From Capniomyces stellatus (Eukaryota > Kickxellomycota > Harpellomycetes > Harpellales > Legeriomycetaceae), in assembly GCA_001661515.1 (NCBI GenBank), contig LUVW01000004.1, positions 453,644 through 517,643 of the forward strand: a stretch of 64,000 nt of DNA. Reading direction: 5' to 3'. Below are positions 47,674 through 59,134 of the stretch, piece by piece. Below the pieces are notes generated by a model. That model worked only from the letters and a program-made list of their open reading frames with translations. It had not been told where the DNA came from and ran no database searches. A program made the position numbers and the translations under genes. Each line of letters starts with the position of its first letter. Position 1 is the first letter of the stretch.

Positions 47674-48392
47674 TTGTGATTATTTTACAGTAGCAAGGTT
47701 ACCAATTATTAAAAAGCGGATATAACAGGCTCGTGCGCAGATGATTGGATACATACGTATATATATATATATATACGTATCATCGAGACGGTTGCACTTT
47801 AATTAGCAGACGTCTTGTGTTATTTTTTAAAAATAGACACTTCTACTTGTATTTACAGCCACTGTTAGTAATCGCATAGAGAGTATCGATATTTTGAATA
47901 GTGGTATGGTGATGGTATTAGCGATAATGTTGATGTTGATGTTCTATTTATTTTTTATTTATGTGATTTATTATCAACACAATACAACATAACAAAATAC
48001 ACGACATCAAACAGTACTATAAAAATATTATAAAAAAACTGCTATTTTGACATGATTAACAACTTTATTAGCCAGTACCCCGTTTGATCAATTAGATCGT
48101 CCGTACCCGATGGGTATTGGTTCAGGGAGATTGGTGCTACTTTAAGCCTGGGAAAGATCAAGTAACGAGGTTTGTGGAATTGATGTTGATCGTTGTTAGC
48201 AAAATTGTTGAATGTGATTAAATCTTATCTTATTAACGAAAAAAGAAAAAGAAACAAAGAAAAAAAGAAAAAAAGAAAATGTTGCAAGTTAAGGCAGTTA
48301 TTCTAAGAAGATTAAAATAAAAGTAAAAGTAAAAGTAAAAAATGTGATTAAAAAATAGACAAAAGGTAACCGACCCAAAGTAACCAGTAAAG
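47674..48392. other. Intergenic spacer
   Basis: About 700 bp of AT-rich DNA with a short (TA)n tract at 47757-47776. No supported gene. Confidence 0.55.
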
Positions 48393-49190
48393 TTATTGAG
48401 GATTGTATTGCTGGCCAGGATGGAATACAAGTGGTTTTGTGGTTTTGCATATTGGTTTGTAGGTGGACAACATAAGATCGATTGGTGAACTCAATATCTT
48501 GTCGAATAGGTATGGGATAAATTCCTCTAAAAAGGATCTTCTGTAAAACATAATTACATTTCCTACATAGTAATCAGCGTTGGTGTTTACCCAACCATTG
48601 TTGAAAAACGAGTAGATGTCCAAGTCCGACTTTTTAACCAATTCCAGCTCCTCCTCAAAACCCTTTTCATCCACAAGCTGGCCATCGTCTTCAATGACTA
48701 TAAAGCAGTCGGCATCGTCCTTCATTATCCGCCTGAAAATGTTGTAGTACAGGTAGCACAGCACCTTCCAGTAGTTGTCTCTTGTCACTCCTACATTGGT
48801 TCCAATAACGTTGTTTCTGGGCTTGTTTGATTTGAATAGTGTAGGGTTGTACTTGCTCCAAGATCTCATTTCCTCTGTGATTTTTTGTCTGCCGTTCAGA
48901 ATGTAAAACCGCAGGTTCTTACAAGTGAGGTTCTTTTCTCTTCGGTACATCTTATGGCACACTTTTTCAACTTTTGTTTGGTCTCTAGGATCTGTTACAT
49001 TGTATTTCCAGTTGAAGTAATCGCGTTCAACCCATCTGCGCATCTCAATATCCTTGTTCTTGTCGTTCTCTTTGAGGTGTTTTTGGAGCTTGACTGTAAT
49101 TTTGTTGTTCAGCTCAACAAGGAAAAGCGCAAGGTATGCAATAGTAGCAACAGCTATTATAAATGCAACCAGTTTTCTACTGACACCCAT
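48393..49190 (-). CDS. Type II membrane protein, probable glycosyltransferase
   Basis: Single exon, 265 aa. Residues 8-28 (VAFIIAVATIAYLALFLVEL) form a signal anchor after a short basic N-terminus (MGVSRK), so the body faces the secretory lumen, probably the Golgi. The body contains DADCFIVIEDDGQLVDEKGF, an acidic EDD motif after a hydrophobic strand, as in GT-A-fold enzymes (for example GT25-like proteins), where it binds metal and nucleotide sugar. Other landmarks are NNVIGTNVGVTRDNYWKVL and DYYVGNVIMFYRRSFLEEFI. Length and layout fit a small fungal Golgi transferase, but donor, acceptor and exact family cannot be named. It could be an inactive relative. The start is the only ATG that includes the membrane anchor. 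Confidence 0.6.
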   Translation of the reverse strand: MGVSRKLVAFIIAVATIAYLALFLVELNNKITVKLQKHLKENDKNKDIEMRRWVERDYFNWKYNVTDPRDQTKVEKVCHKMYRREKNLTCKNLRFYILNGRQKITEEMRSWSKYNPTLFKSNKPRNNVIGTNVGVTRDNYWKVLCYLYYNIFRRIMKDDADCFIVIEDDGQLVDEKGFEEELELVKKSDLDIYSFFNNGWVNTNADYYVGNVIMFYRRSFLEEFIPYLFDKILSSPIDLMLSTYKPICKTTKPLVFHPGQQYNPQ

Positions 49191-50970
49191 TATGGATATA
49201 AACTCTCTTTGTCCCTTTTTTTATATTTTTAACCGCAGGTTATGTGGACGTATTAGTATAAACTATCAATCAATAAATCGAATGGAAATTTATAAAGAGA
49301 AAAAGGATTTAGCTTTTATAACATGTTTTTAAATATAAATTCCTTTGTAATTATAGCCGATTTGGTGATGCTCGTTTACCAGGCAGCTTTTTTACTTTCT
49401 CTTTACTTTTTGCTTTTTTTCTCTTTACTTTTTGCCTTTTTTTATAGATTGGCTTGATGTTAGTAATAAATAATGTTCTTGCATACAAAGCTTAAATTCG
49501 TATGCACTATGGGTTAGTTTATCAAGAAAAGGAGCCTTAGCTTGCTTTTGGGGGTTTTGGCTTCTAAAATATTACCTTAGATAGCACAACACTATTTGTC
49601 AATAAACAAAAATTGAGCCATTATACAAAGCATCACTGGCTGGCTATTTAACGGCTTACAAATTAAATAAACTAGAATACAATTATCGCACTAAGAGTTG
49701 AGTCACTTCGAAAAAAAACACTTACAACACTCAGTTTGATTACTGGATATGCCGTGTAAGAAAGATAAATTAACACAAATGACAAATTTCCATATAAAAA
49801 CCGATACTTTGGGTATTTTATGAGGAAAACTAGCCAAAATGACTAAATGCTAGATATGTGCTATTGAAGGTTTATTTGCTTAAAATAGAGGACAATGTTT
49901 TTTAGCGTAATATTATTGGGTGTTGACAAAACAAGTATCAAATTTGTTAATTTAATTGCTAAAAAACTAACCTCTTCAAACAATTTCATTAGGTCAAAAA
50001 TAAATATTTAGACTTGTCAAATTAAAAGCAAAGAAGCAATCAATCCGATATGTGCTATTGGGGCAGTAATTGGCTTCCTCGTTTTTACTAGTATTAACTT
50101 TAATTCTGGATTTAAGTGGTTGCAGAGGAGGAAAAAATAAAAAATAAAAATACCACCAATGATGGTTCCAGTCAAGTTCAAATCACAAAATGCTAGTTAT
50201 TTTCGAGAGGCAAGTGAGTAAAAATGCGTTCCTTGGGATTAGGTAACTAAAATCTATTTTTACACTTTTGCTATAAAAAAAAAAGCCATACGGCAACAAA
50301 TTCCCATGCCCATGGTCAAAATGCATAATCATGATAGTCATTGTCAGCTTATATAGTACTAGTACAAAACAAATGTTTCACCAAGTATATGGCGAATAGT
50401 AGCTAGGTTATAAACTACGCTTGGTTGGATTATACGTCAAAGTTGAGCTCGGTCTTTGTAAGTTAAGGCACTAAAAGTCCTCAAATTACACCGACGGCAG
50501 CTGAAAGCGGCAGTCTCAGTAGGAGATGCTAGATTAAAAGTGAGGTTCATTTACTCTCTCGTTTGTTGGAAATACTCCATATCATACTTTTACTAAATGC
50601 TGGCTGTTTTCCAAAGCATATTAACGGGGCAGCAACTAAATGTAAATCTACACCTTTGCCAGTATATATATAACCGGAAGTAATAACATCAATGGGTTAA
50701 TTAACCGACCAATGTCCAAAATAATTTTGTTGCTACTACAACCTAGCTTAATAACCAACAGGTCTTTTTAGCAAGTAAAAGCCCATCCTCACATGCAGAC
50801 TAGATATACTTTTTTTTGGATGTAAGCAAATACCAAATACCAAGCAGTAAGAAAAGTAATGAAAAAATAATTAGAGAAAGGAGTTACCAACTAAAAGCGA
50901 CTATCCAATGATAGACCAAGAAATAAGTGCAAGTGCATTCATAAAAAGAACTAGAAGAAATTAAAACATA

Positions 50971-51001
<31 letters not shown>

Positions 51002-51152
51002 AAGAAATACCAAGAAAATTGGAGATCTAATGCTGGATCGAGACTAATTTAGGCAAGTAGTGCTTTTTTTTTTCTTGTAGTTTGGTTTTTTTTTCTTGTG
51101 GTTTGAATTATTTTTCGAGCAGATAAAAAAAAAGTATAGGTAGAGATCGAAA
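49191..51152. other. Long AT-rich spacer
   Basis: About 2 kb between the divergent glycosyltransferase-like and DHS genes. A-runs become frequent from 50940 on, directly upstream of DHS. No open frame with protein-like composition was found. Confidence 0.6.
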
Positions 51153-52872
51153 ATGTCGGAGCAAGGAATAGAAAAGGAAAAGATATCGACGGTTACAGAG
51201 TCGGCAGTGTTTGTAGTGTCAGAAGAAATGCCTGCTGATTCAATAGAAATCAAGGGCTTTGAAGGGTATGAGAAAGAAATAGATTATGAAAAGTTGTTGA
51301 ATTCGTACATGAAGACGGGATTCCAGGCCACAAACTATGCTAAGGCAGTGGAGATAGTTAATGGCATGATAAAGTGGCGGCAATCAGAAGACACAGAGTT
51401 TGTAGAGGCAATAAAAGCCAAGGGCGAGGAGATTGATGCTAGTAAGGAAAAGTGCAAGATTTTTCTTGGCTATACATCGAATCTGATATCTTCTGGGCTA
51501 CGGGAGACTTTTAAATTTTTGGTGAAAAACTCGATGGTAATGAAAAAGTAAACCAAACTAAACTAAACCAAACTAGGCTGAGCTAGGCTAGAAAGGATGT
51601 AATATAATTAGAGTTAATTGAATTAAATGAAACTGTAATATAATGGGGGGGGGGGTTTAGATTGACGTGTTGGTGACTACAGCAGGTGGGATCGAAGAAG
51701 ATTTTATTAAATGTTTATCGAAAACATATCTTGGAGACTTTGCATTGGAGGGATCTGGGCTTAGAAAACGAGGACTTAATAGAATTGGAAACCTGATTGT
51801 CCCAAACAACAACTATTGCAAATTCGAGGACTGGATTATTCCGATATTCGATAGCATGCTGGAAGAACAAAAAGAAAAGGTAAACTGTTAAGAAAGAAAG
51901 GTTGAAGGAACAGATACTACATTGCATGTGCAAGTATCAAGAGACCACTTTTTAAATTTTTCGAAAAAAAAAGAAAAAAAGAAAAGAAAAGAAAAGAAAA
52001 GTTTAACACTAGAGCACACAAAAAAAAATGAAGAAAGATAATAAAAAAAAAATGGTGGAGATATTGATATAGAAAATCAAAAAAACTAATGGTAATGTAT
52101 GAAATTAAATGGAATTATCAAAGGGCACTCTGTGGACACCTTCAAAAATGATTCACCGGCTGGGAAAAGAAATAAACGACCCTGACTCGGTGTATTTCTG
52201 GGCATACAAGGTAAATCAAAGCAAAAACAAAAAACAAAAAAAAAGGAGAAACAAATAGGGATATTCAATTAAAAACAACAATGATTTATTACTAATAGTT
52301 TATTACTGAGAATTGATTACTGATTATTTTAAAAAAAATGACATATGATATGACATGACATGAAAAGAAAAGATTTTAAAAAAGAAAATTGGTGGGTTTG
52401 GGTAATTTGGATTTATTAATAGAACAACATTCCTGTTTACTGTCCAGCATTCACAGATGGGTCGATTGGAGATATGCTGTACTTCCATTCGTACAAGTCG
52501 CCTGGGCTTGTGGTGGACATAGTGTCGGATATCCGAGCAATAAACAACGAGGCTGTGTTTGCCTCAAAGACGGGAATGATTATTCTAGGCGGAGGAGCCG
52601 CCAAACACCACATCTGCAACGCAAATCTTATGAGAAACGGCGCCGACTTTGCTGTTTATATCAACACAGGCCAGGAATTTGATGGCAGTGATGCTGGTGC
52701 AAGGCCTGACGAGGCTGTTAGTTGGGGAAAAATCAAAATCGACGCTCTGTCAACCAAAATATATTCCGATGCCACCTTGGTATTCCCTCTACTTGTTGCC
52801 CAAACTTTTGCCAAACATCACCTCAGCTCAGCTCAGCTCAGCTCCTCTCACAACCCAGATAGTTTAATTTAA
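51153..52872 (+). CDS. DYS1: Deoxyhypusine synthase
   Basis: Four exons: 51153-51536, 51661-51879, 52124-52210 and 52423-52872, phases consistent, 379 aa. Landmarks are [38 protein letters not shown] and [19 protein letters not shown]. After these come [37 protein letters not shown] and the active-site stretch [16 protein letters not shown], with the lysine that carries the butylamine intermediate. The enzyme uses NAD and spermidine to convert one lysine of eIF5A to deoxyhypusine in the cytosol, the first step of hypusination, which eIF5A needs for translation. Length matches the family (about 370 aa). A G-run sits in the first intron (about 51644-51655). The C-terminus ends with a Ser-rich tail ([17 protein letters not shown]) encoded by AGCTC repeats, which looks like a local expansion. 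Confidence 0.96.
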
Positions 52873-52896
52873 GCTAATTGGCCGGGGAAGCAACAT

Positions 52897-52930
52897 ATAT
52901 TATATTATATTATATTATATTATATATAGA
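52897..52930. repeat. (TATAT/TATTA)n tract in the DHS 3' flank
   Basis: A run of ATTAT units just after the DHS stop, in the short spacer shared with the convergent SGT2 gene. Confidence 0.85.
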
Positions 52931-53189
52931 ATCCCCACCCACTTAATAACCTCAATTTTCTCTTAATTTTCCCCATTTCAATTTCGTGTTTTATTTCAAT
53001 ACCATACTTTATTTCTTTTTTATACTTTATTATTTATTTATTTTTAAAAAAAAACACGCCTATAGTTGGTAAAACAAATGGTTAGTTTATTATGATAGAA
53101 ATCTGGGGATATTGAAAAAGTCAAAACTTTGTTCATAATCTTAGTCACAAAAGCAGTCAAGTTCCATGATGAGCTACATCAACTTGGTC

Positions 53190-55059
53190 TTATTTGGGAC
53201 CTGGTGGATTGCCGGAACCCTTCATAAACTGTGAAGCCCTATTTTGACAAATCAGAAACAGCCAGAAACACAATCAAGAAAAGTGCTTAAATGCTTGTAA
53301 TTTATTTTTTAATTTTTTTATTGACGTAATATCTTTTTTTATATATTGAAATTATTCCTGTAACTTCATCAATCAGACTAAATGCCAACAATATTAGTAA
53401 TAATGACAATGTGTTTCTTACATCTTCATCAATTCTGGGTTATTCATTATATCACCGAGCGGATTCCCTGAACCTTGGCTACCTGGGGCCCCATTAGACC
53501 CTGATGCGCCAGCGGCACCTCCAAACATCTTGGCCATGTTCATCATTGCTGGATCTTTCATAAGTTCGCCAATATCCGGCATTTTCCCAGTTTTACTATA
53601 ATCCTCAGCACTATAAACGGAAACGAACCCAAAAATAAGTTTGATTTACGTTTGATTTACATTCGATTTTCATTTGATTTTCAACAATGGTATAATATAA
53701 TATAATGTAATCATATATAGTTTAATAGTTATTGTACTCGGTATTGTTGCTTACAGTTTGGCTACACTTGGATTTTTCATAATGCCGTCCAACGATCCAT
53801 TCCCCATCATGCTTTTTGCCATATTGGCCAGCGCTGGGTTGTTGAGCAGTGCCGAAAGGTCTGGCATTCCACCTCCGCTGCCTCCACTTGGCCCCTCAGC
53901 CGATGACGATCTATTTACCACCTGCAGCTTTTCTTCTGCTGATCTAATGTACCCCTTCACCAACTCGTTTCCTGAATCAAGCTTAAGCGCATTGTTGTAA
54001 GCCTCAATTGCCTGTTCGTAGTTGCTCTGTCCAAAATGTGCATGACCCAGTCTTGAATACGCCTTGCTGTAGCTCGAATCTATATCTATTGCCATCTCTG
54101 CATCCTTTTGTGCATCCTGCATCAATCCTAGCTGACAATTGGCTGCTGATCTATTTTATATTATCATCTTTATGTTGTTAAAGTACTGCAAAACACTGCC
54201 ATTCGCTCTCTCTGCCTCTGTTTCCGCCTCTTCACTCTCTCAATCCCCCTCCCCCCATACTTTTTTATCCTAATCTTGTAACTTGCCTGTTTGCAAAATA
54301 TATAGCATTCAGTTTGTCGCATTCAATCGCTTTTGTATAGAAATTTGCCGCCTCTTTAAATTTTTGTGCTGCCATCTCCCGATTTCCTATTTGTTTCCCA
54401 TTTTATCCCCTTTATTAGTATCTCTTTTAATATTACCAACATTCATAACTACTTAATATCCTTCGCTCTTCACTCTCAAATCTTTGCCCTCATCTACCCA
54501 CCTAAAACCTTGTACTCTTCCGCCGCTGCCGTATCTCTAACCGAACCCACCGGCTTTGAATGTGTTTCTGCTGCTGTTCCATCAATACCCTAGTTTGGTT
54601 TATTTTATTTAGCTTGTTTTTATTCTATTGAACCTACCACTTTTCACCTTTTTAAAAGCACAAACACTATATTTTCTTTTTTTTCCTCTTTTTTTCCTCA
54701 AGTTTTATTACATCTTTGGTTTCCAGATATTTATCAAATATCTTGTACAGATCTGTCTTTGAAAAGTCATGAATCCCCTTGCCCTCTTCTGCGCTCTCCA
54801 TCCCAAATGCCTCAAGTATGCATTGCTTTGCCACTATTTATCGTCAAGTCACCAGTAACATTCACCTTATAAAATATTGGTAATGTTTTTAACTTTAACC
54901 ACAAGACAAAAGTTTAGATCTATTCAATTGAAATCGCCTATGATACAAACCTTCAAGACTTTCAGCTCCTTCCGCAGTGACTACACTTCTATCAGACGAT
55001 GCTGTTTCAAGGAATTCGACCACTCCGCCAACCAAACTTTTAACTTTCTCTTTATTCAT
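53190..55059 (-). CDS. SGT2: SGT2/SGTA, TPR co-chaperone of the GET pathway
   Basis: Seven exons: 55059-54951, 54833-54712, 54589-54502, 54386-54287, 54150-53755, 53610-53422 and 53238-53190, phases consistent, 350 aa. The N-terminal dimerization region (KVKSLVGGVVEFLETASS) is followed by about three TPR units (AAAEEYKVLGNREMAAQKFK; RSAANCQLGLMQDAQKDAEM; YSKAYSRLGHAHFGQSNYEQ). The C-terminal half is rich in Met, Gly and Asn with repeated NNPALANMAK, NPSVAKL and DPAMMNMAKM motifs. Sgt2 captures tail-anchored membrane proteins in the cytosol with this Met-rich domain and passes them to Get4-Get5/Get3. The fourth intron begins GCAAGT, a GC-AG intron. The exon 3 donor is GTGGGT, chosen over a nearer GT because it restores VLGNREM. 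Confidence 0.95.
54150..54286 (-). promoter_or_regulatory. GC-AG intron in SGT2
   Basis: The fourth SGT2 intron (54286-54151) starts GCAAGT directly after the split Arg codon of YFANR and ends AATAG. Every other intron placed here starts with GT. The GC donor matches the known consensus for this class (strong AG/GCAAGT). The first coordinate given is the first base of the following exon. Confidence 0.8.
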
Positions 55060-56255
55060 CTTATGTTCTTTCTTCAAAAACTATATCCTAATCCTAAAAG
55101 ATTGTTGAATTGCTTTGCTTTGCTTTGTTGTGATTTGATGTGATGTTCTTACTAGTAGTTTTCTACTTTCTTGATTATTTTCAGCCTTTTAGGTGGTGTT
55201 TTTGATTATAGTTATTGATTACATACTCAATTTCAAATACTTTTTTGCAATGCTCAGTTTTTTTTTACCAAATATTAGTTAAATGCTATATAAACATTTT
55301 TGCCTTAATTTGCTACTTTATTTTTAAAACAGTAAATAAACTAGTATTATTTATATTGCTACTTATACTATCCCAAGTCTTCAAATTAACTATTGTATTG
55401 CCAATCAGAATTGCTATACTAACTACCATTGGCCAAATTGAAAAAGTGCAAAAAGTTCCTTGAACTTCTATTAAGTTTCAATTCGCAACATCACAACATT
55501 AGGATATTGACAAATCAAAAAATTACGACGTTAAATAAATCAAAACCAGACAGAATAAAGTAATGAATATAAAGTGCAAAAATTAAAAACAAAAAGCTGC
55601 ACAACCTCTCTCTCTCTTAATCAAACGAGAAAATTTTTCAAATAGCCAATCAGAACACTGAATCTCTATTATCAATAGTAAACCTTATTTATAGCTTATC
55701 TACCTAATTACACCAAGACGATTAGTCTAAATGATTTCACCGAATGAGGGTGCAAAACAATCATCTACTAGTTATAGCTCTGTTATGATCTTAGACGTGA
55801 GATGTTTAAATATAGGTTTATTAACGGGATTAAAAGACTTAGTTTACATTGGTATTAAACCACTAAGTCTTTTATATCAAATACTAAATAACAATTAATT
55901 AAAACTAGTCTAATAATGTAATGGATTGAAATGATTATTGTTATTTAAGTGCCACTAGTAGGCAATATTTATTTATATTTAAGTATTTATTTGAGAGATA
56001 AACAATTGTTGTCAGATGGGGAATTAATTCTGACAAAAATCCCCCACTATTTATATAAATTGTTATGTCGAAATTTAACTAACTAAACTAAACAAATTTA
56101 AACTAAACTAAATTAAACTAAACGAAATGAAACTAAACTAACTGAATTTAAACTATATTAAAACCATAATAATTGTATGACAGGCAATGTAGTCATTTTA
56201 ATTCATGACAACAAGCACTTAGTCATTTTAATTTATGACTACAAGCACTTAGTCA
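55060..56255. other. Spacer leading into the transposon-rich end
   Basis: About 1.2 kb. It includes a hairpin element at 55832-55880, (AACTA)n-like repeats at 56075-56155 and a tandem repeat of a 28-30 bp unit at 56183-56270. No gene seen. Confidence 0.6.
55832..55880. repeat. Hairpin element, copy 1
   Basis: An inverted repeat with arms TAAAAGACTTAGT and ACTAAGTCTTTTA around a short loop. A related hairpin with arms AAAAGACTTAAT/ATTAAGTCTTTT lies at 57205-57250 inside a transposase gene. Confidence 0.7.
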
Positions 56256-56270
56256 TTATGATTCATGACA
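56183..56270. repeat. Three tandem copies of a 28-30 bp unit
   Basis: The motif ACTTAGTCATTTTAATTCATGAC recurs about every 28-30 bp (given here only in its first part: ACTTAGTCATTTTAAT) and abuts the truncated 5' end of transposase copy 1. Confidence 0.75.
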
Positions 56271-56713
56271 GGAACTCATAAATCGGCAAAATTGGTGACC
56301 AAGCAGCTGGCAAAAGATAATGTCGCATTTGTTTCAGAAAGGACAGTCAGACGGGCCTTGAACGAGCATGACGTTTTGTCCGTAAAGAAAGTGTTGAAGC
56401 CCAGACTCTCGCGCAAAAATATCAAGAAAAGGCTAAAATTCGCAAATGACCATCTGCACTGGACAGTTGATGATTGGAAGCGGGTGATTTGGTTGGATGA
56501 AACAAAGATAAACAGGTTTGGGTCAGATGGTAACTAGCGGAGTTGGGCTCGAACAGGCGTGGGATTGCAGGAGGCAAACATAAATCAGACCGTTAAGCAC
56601 CATGGCGGATCGATCATGGTTTGGGGGTGTATCACTGATCAAGGCCCAGGCTACTTGTGTCAGATATACGGCAAGCTCAATAAGGAAGGCTACCTGGAAA
56701 TTCTGAATGACGA
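56256..56713 (+). mobile_element. Tc1/mariner-type transposase fragment, copy 1
   Basis: A partial transposase of the IS630-Tc1-mariner superfamily. It begins mid-protein (GTHKSAKLVTKQLAKDNVAF), lacks the first DNA-binding helix and has an in-frame TAG at about 56535 where copy 2 has CAG. It includes the catalytic-domain segments VIWLDETKINRFGSDGN and GGSIMVWGCIT. It stops abruptly at 56713, where an LTR sequence begins. It is about 95% identical to copy 2 over the shared part and is not functional. The second catalytic Asp lies in the VIWLDET-type motif; the rest of the DDE triad downstream is missing. Confidence 0.85.
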
Positions 56714-56766
56714 TGTTATGAACCACTATTGTTCATAAGATATACTAATTAGGTGTTTAAGGTTTA
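56714..56766 (+). mobile_element. LTR fragment between the two Tc1 copies
   Basis: The 53 bp starting TGTTATGAACCACTATTG are the same as the first 53 bp of the LTR at 58438-58913. They end in TA exactly where the Tc1 copy 2 terminal repeat starts, which is what a mariner insertion into a TA site of an older LTR would give. Confidence 0.8.
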
Positions 56767-57128
56767 CAGTGAGCGGCACAATTGTCCCAAAATTTTCAAA
56801 AATAAATTCAAATTATAATAATTAAGCAACTTTATATGTCAGTATTTATCAGAATATATATTTAGGTTTTACTACGCACTTTCTACTTATTCACTAAATT
56901 TTATCCAGTCAAAGTGCGTTTTTAAAATTTTATGGAGTTTCAAAAAATATTTTCATTTGGGACAATTTTGTCCAAAAAAAATTTAAAATTTTGTTTTTGT
57001 CACCATAGTCTCATTAATCAATATAATTGTCTATAACTTTACTCAAGTGTTCTTTGCTTACAGTTAACTATTTTTTTAAAATAAAATTCAACCATGCCTA
57101 AACTATCCAGTGAGTTAAAAGCAGACAT

Positions 57129-57291
57129 CATCCAGTGTAATAAATACAATTTCATTTATTAAATAGTTTTATTAAATATTAGTATTTAAATTAATTTAGT
57201 ATAAAAGACTTAATTTAGTTAGTTATTAGTTCATTAAGTCTTTTAATTTTTATAGTTCTTAAATAAATTAGATTTAAATCATTACATCCAG
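57129..57291. repeat. MITE-like insertion inside transposase copy 2
   Basis: A 149-bp AT-rich segment (57136-57284) bordered by direct repeats CATCCAG (57129-57135 and 57285-57291) splits the transposase frame; removing it restores ADIIQALSNGTS. It carries the hairpin AAAAGACTTAAT/ATTAAGTCTTTT. Confidence 0.7.
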
Positions 57292-57310
57292 GCACTAAGC
57301 AACGGAACAT

Positions 57311-57449
57311 CAATCAGACAGGTTGCCAAACAGTTCAACACAAGCAAGTCTAGTGTGCATAGGTTAAAGTCAAGCACTCNCAATCAGACAGGTTGCCAAA
57401 CAGTTCAACACAAGTAAGTCTAGTGTGCATAGGTTAAAGTCAAGCACTC
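57311..57449. repeat. 69-bp duplication around an unknown base
   Basis: 57311-57379 and 57381-57449 are the same 69 bp with one difference, separated by an N at 57380. This looks like two overlapping contig ends joined without merging. Confidence 0.85.
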
Positions 57450-58020
57450 AGACGCTCAACCTCAACAACTCTCCAGGCCGTAGACCAAGTTTATCACCAC
57501 AGACCAAGAGACATGTTGTTCGTCAAATTTTGTCCGGAACTCATAAATCGGCAAAATCGGTGACCAAGCAGCTGGCAAAAGATAATGTCGCAATTGTTTC
57601 AGAAAGGACAGTCAGACGGGCCTTGAACGAGCATGACGTTTTGTCCGTAAAGAAAGTGTTGAAGCCCAGACTCTCGCGCAAAAATATCAAGAAAAGGCTA
57701 AAATTCGCAAATGACCATCTGCACTGGACAGTTGATGATTGGAAGCGGGTGATTTGGTCGGATGAAACAAAGATAAACAGGTTTGGGTCAGATGGTAACC
57801 AGTGGAGTTGGGCACGAACAGGCGTGGGATTGCAGGAGGCAAACATAAATCAGACCGTTAAGCACCATGGCGGATCGATCATGGTTTGGGGGTGTATCAC
57901 TGATCGAGGTCCAGGCTACTTGTGTCAGATATACGGCAAGCTCAATAAGGAAGGCTACCTGGAAATTCTGAATGATGAGCTCATCAGCACAATGAGGTAC
58001 TGTATTAAGATGTGGAGTTA

Positions 58021-58437
58021 GGAATGTTTTAACTATAGATCTAAAGAATGTTTAAAGAATGTTTATTGAGTGAATAATAACATTGATCGAATTGGTGTTA
58101 TCAATTTACACCCGATTCGATCATTTAAATACTTTATCAATGAAGATAAAGCATATACAAAAAATGTAATGTTAATAATGTATAAAATAGAATATAAATA
58201 AAGTAATATAATAAATGTATTATGTAAAGTATGGAGTTTGATAGCTTAAAAGATAGCTGGAAGCTAGATGCATACTCTGAGGAAGTATCAAGGTAGTAGC
58301 TGCTATATCTAGAACTCTCTAAATATAGCAGTGTATTTATTTATACATTTGCTATAAATGTTATGATGCTATATTGGGTATATTTATATATAGATCAAGT
58401 TGGTAATTATAGCACTGGCGTATAGTTAGCCACTTGG
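58021..58437. other. AT-rich stretch between Tc1 remnant and LTR
   Basis: About 420 bp with no open frame; it probably belongs to decayed repeats. A palindromic stretch (GATCGAATTGG ... CCCGATTCGATC) lies at 58086-58120. Confidence 0.5.
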
Positions 58438-58913
58438 TGTTATGAACCACTATTGTTCATAAGATATACTAATTAGGTGTTTAAGGTTTATTTGTAATAA
58501 AGGTTAATAAAGTTTGATAGATAAAAACAATTGTTGTTCCGATTGACTTTAGTGAAAAGTCAATCGTACCAGTTTATATACCTTTCCAAGTATATAGACA
58601 TTGTAATAAAATACTAATATAAATATAATGTAGTTAAGTCTTTGCTCAACTACAATAACTAATAATATAACTAATAATATAAACTAATAAGAATAATTAA
58701 AATAGTTAAACTAGTTTACCATACTCAATGTGTGTTGCATGTGTTAACGCGTGTACAAAGTATGAGTTTGTACATGCGTCAACACACTTAATACACATAT
58801 AGCATGTTAAACACGTTTAGTTCATAAAACCATATGTTTAATATTCGTTAAACATATGGGATCATTATACTAGGTCTATATTTAATAAACGTACTAAATA
58901 TAGAATCGTAACA
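58438..58913 (+). mobile_element. Solo LTR (476 bp) of a retrotransposon
   Basis: It starts TGTTATGAACCACTATTG and ends GAATCGTAACA, so the ends are TGTTA...TAACA, the short inverted ends of LTRs. The first 53 bp recur at 56714. No target-site duplication is visible, so it may be one end of a lost full element. It contains direct repeats around TGTACATGCGTCAACACAC. Confidence 0.65.
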
Positions 58914-59134
58914 TACTGTCAGGAAAAGAAACTAAGTATTATAATGTTTATTTTTTTAACATTGAAAGGCTTGGATTTATTTTATTAAAACTTGGAAAAA
59001 CATAAATATATTTTATTGCTAAATATTTTTAGCAATAAAATCCTAAAATTATTTATATATTTTAAAACTAAATAAAAATAGAAAATTATTAAAAGAATAA
59101 ATGGCAAAATGCTAAGAGCTTGGCATTTTGTAAT

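Larger units (their letters stand above)
56767..58020 (+). mobile_element. Tc1/mariner-type element, copy 2, broken
   Basis: It starts after a TA with CAGTGAGCGGCACAATTGTC, a terminal inverted repeat; a related inverted motif (GGGACAATTTTGTCC) lies at about 56959. The transposase starts with an ATG at 57094 (MPKLSSELKADIIQ) and is interrupted by a 149-bp insertion. It resumes ALSNGTSIRQVAKQFNTSKS and, after a 69-bp duplication around an N, continues in one frame (57425-58020). That part includes the helix-turn-helix region and catalytic segments VIWSDETKINRFGSDGNQWS and GGSIMVWGCIT. The frame ends NDELISTMRYCIKMWS and lacks the rest of the DDE domain and the 3' terminal repeat. The element is dead as it stands. 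Confidence 0.85.

Noticed and set aside
57135..57291. Intron in the transposase
   Set aside because: Using GT at 57135 and AG at 57291 shifts the frame into a stop; excision between the 7-bp direct repeats restores the frame, so an insertion fits better.
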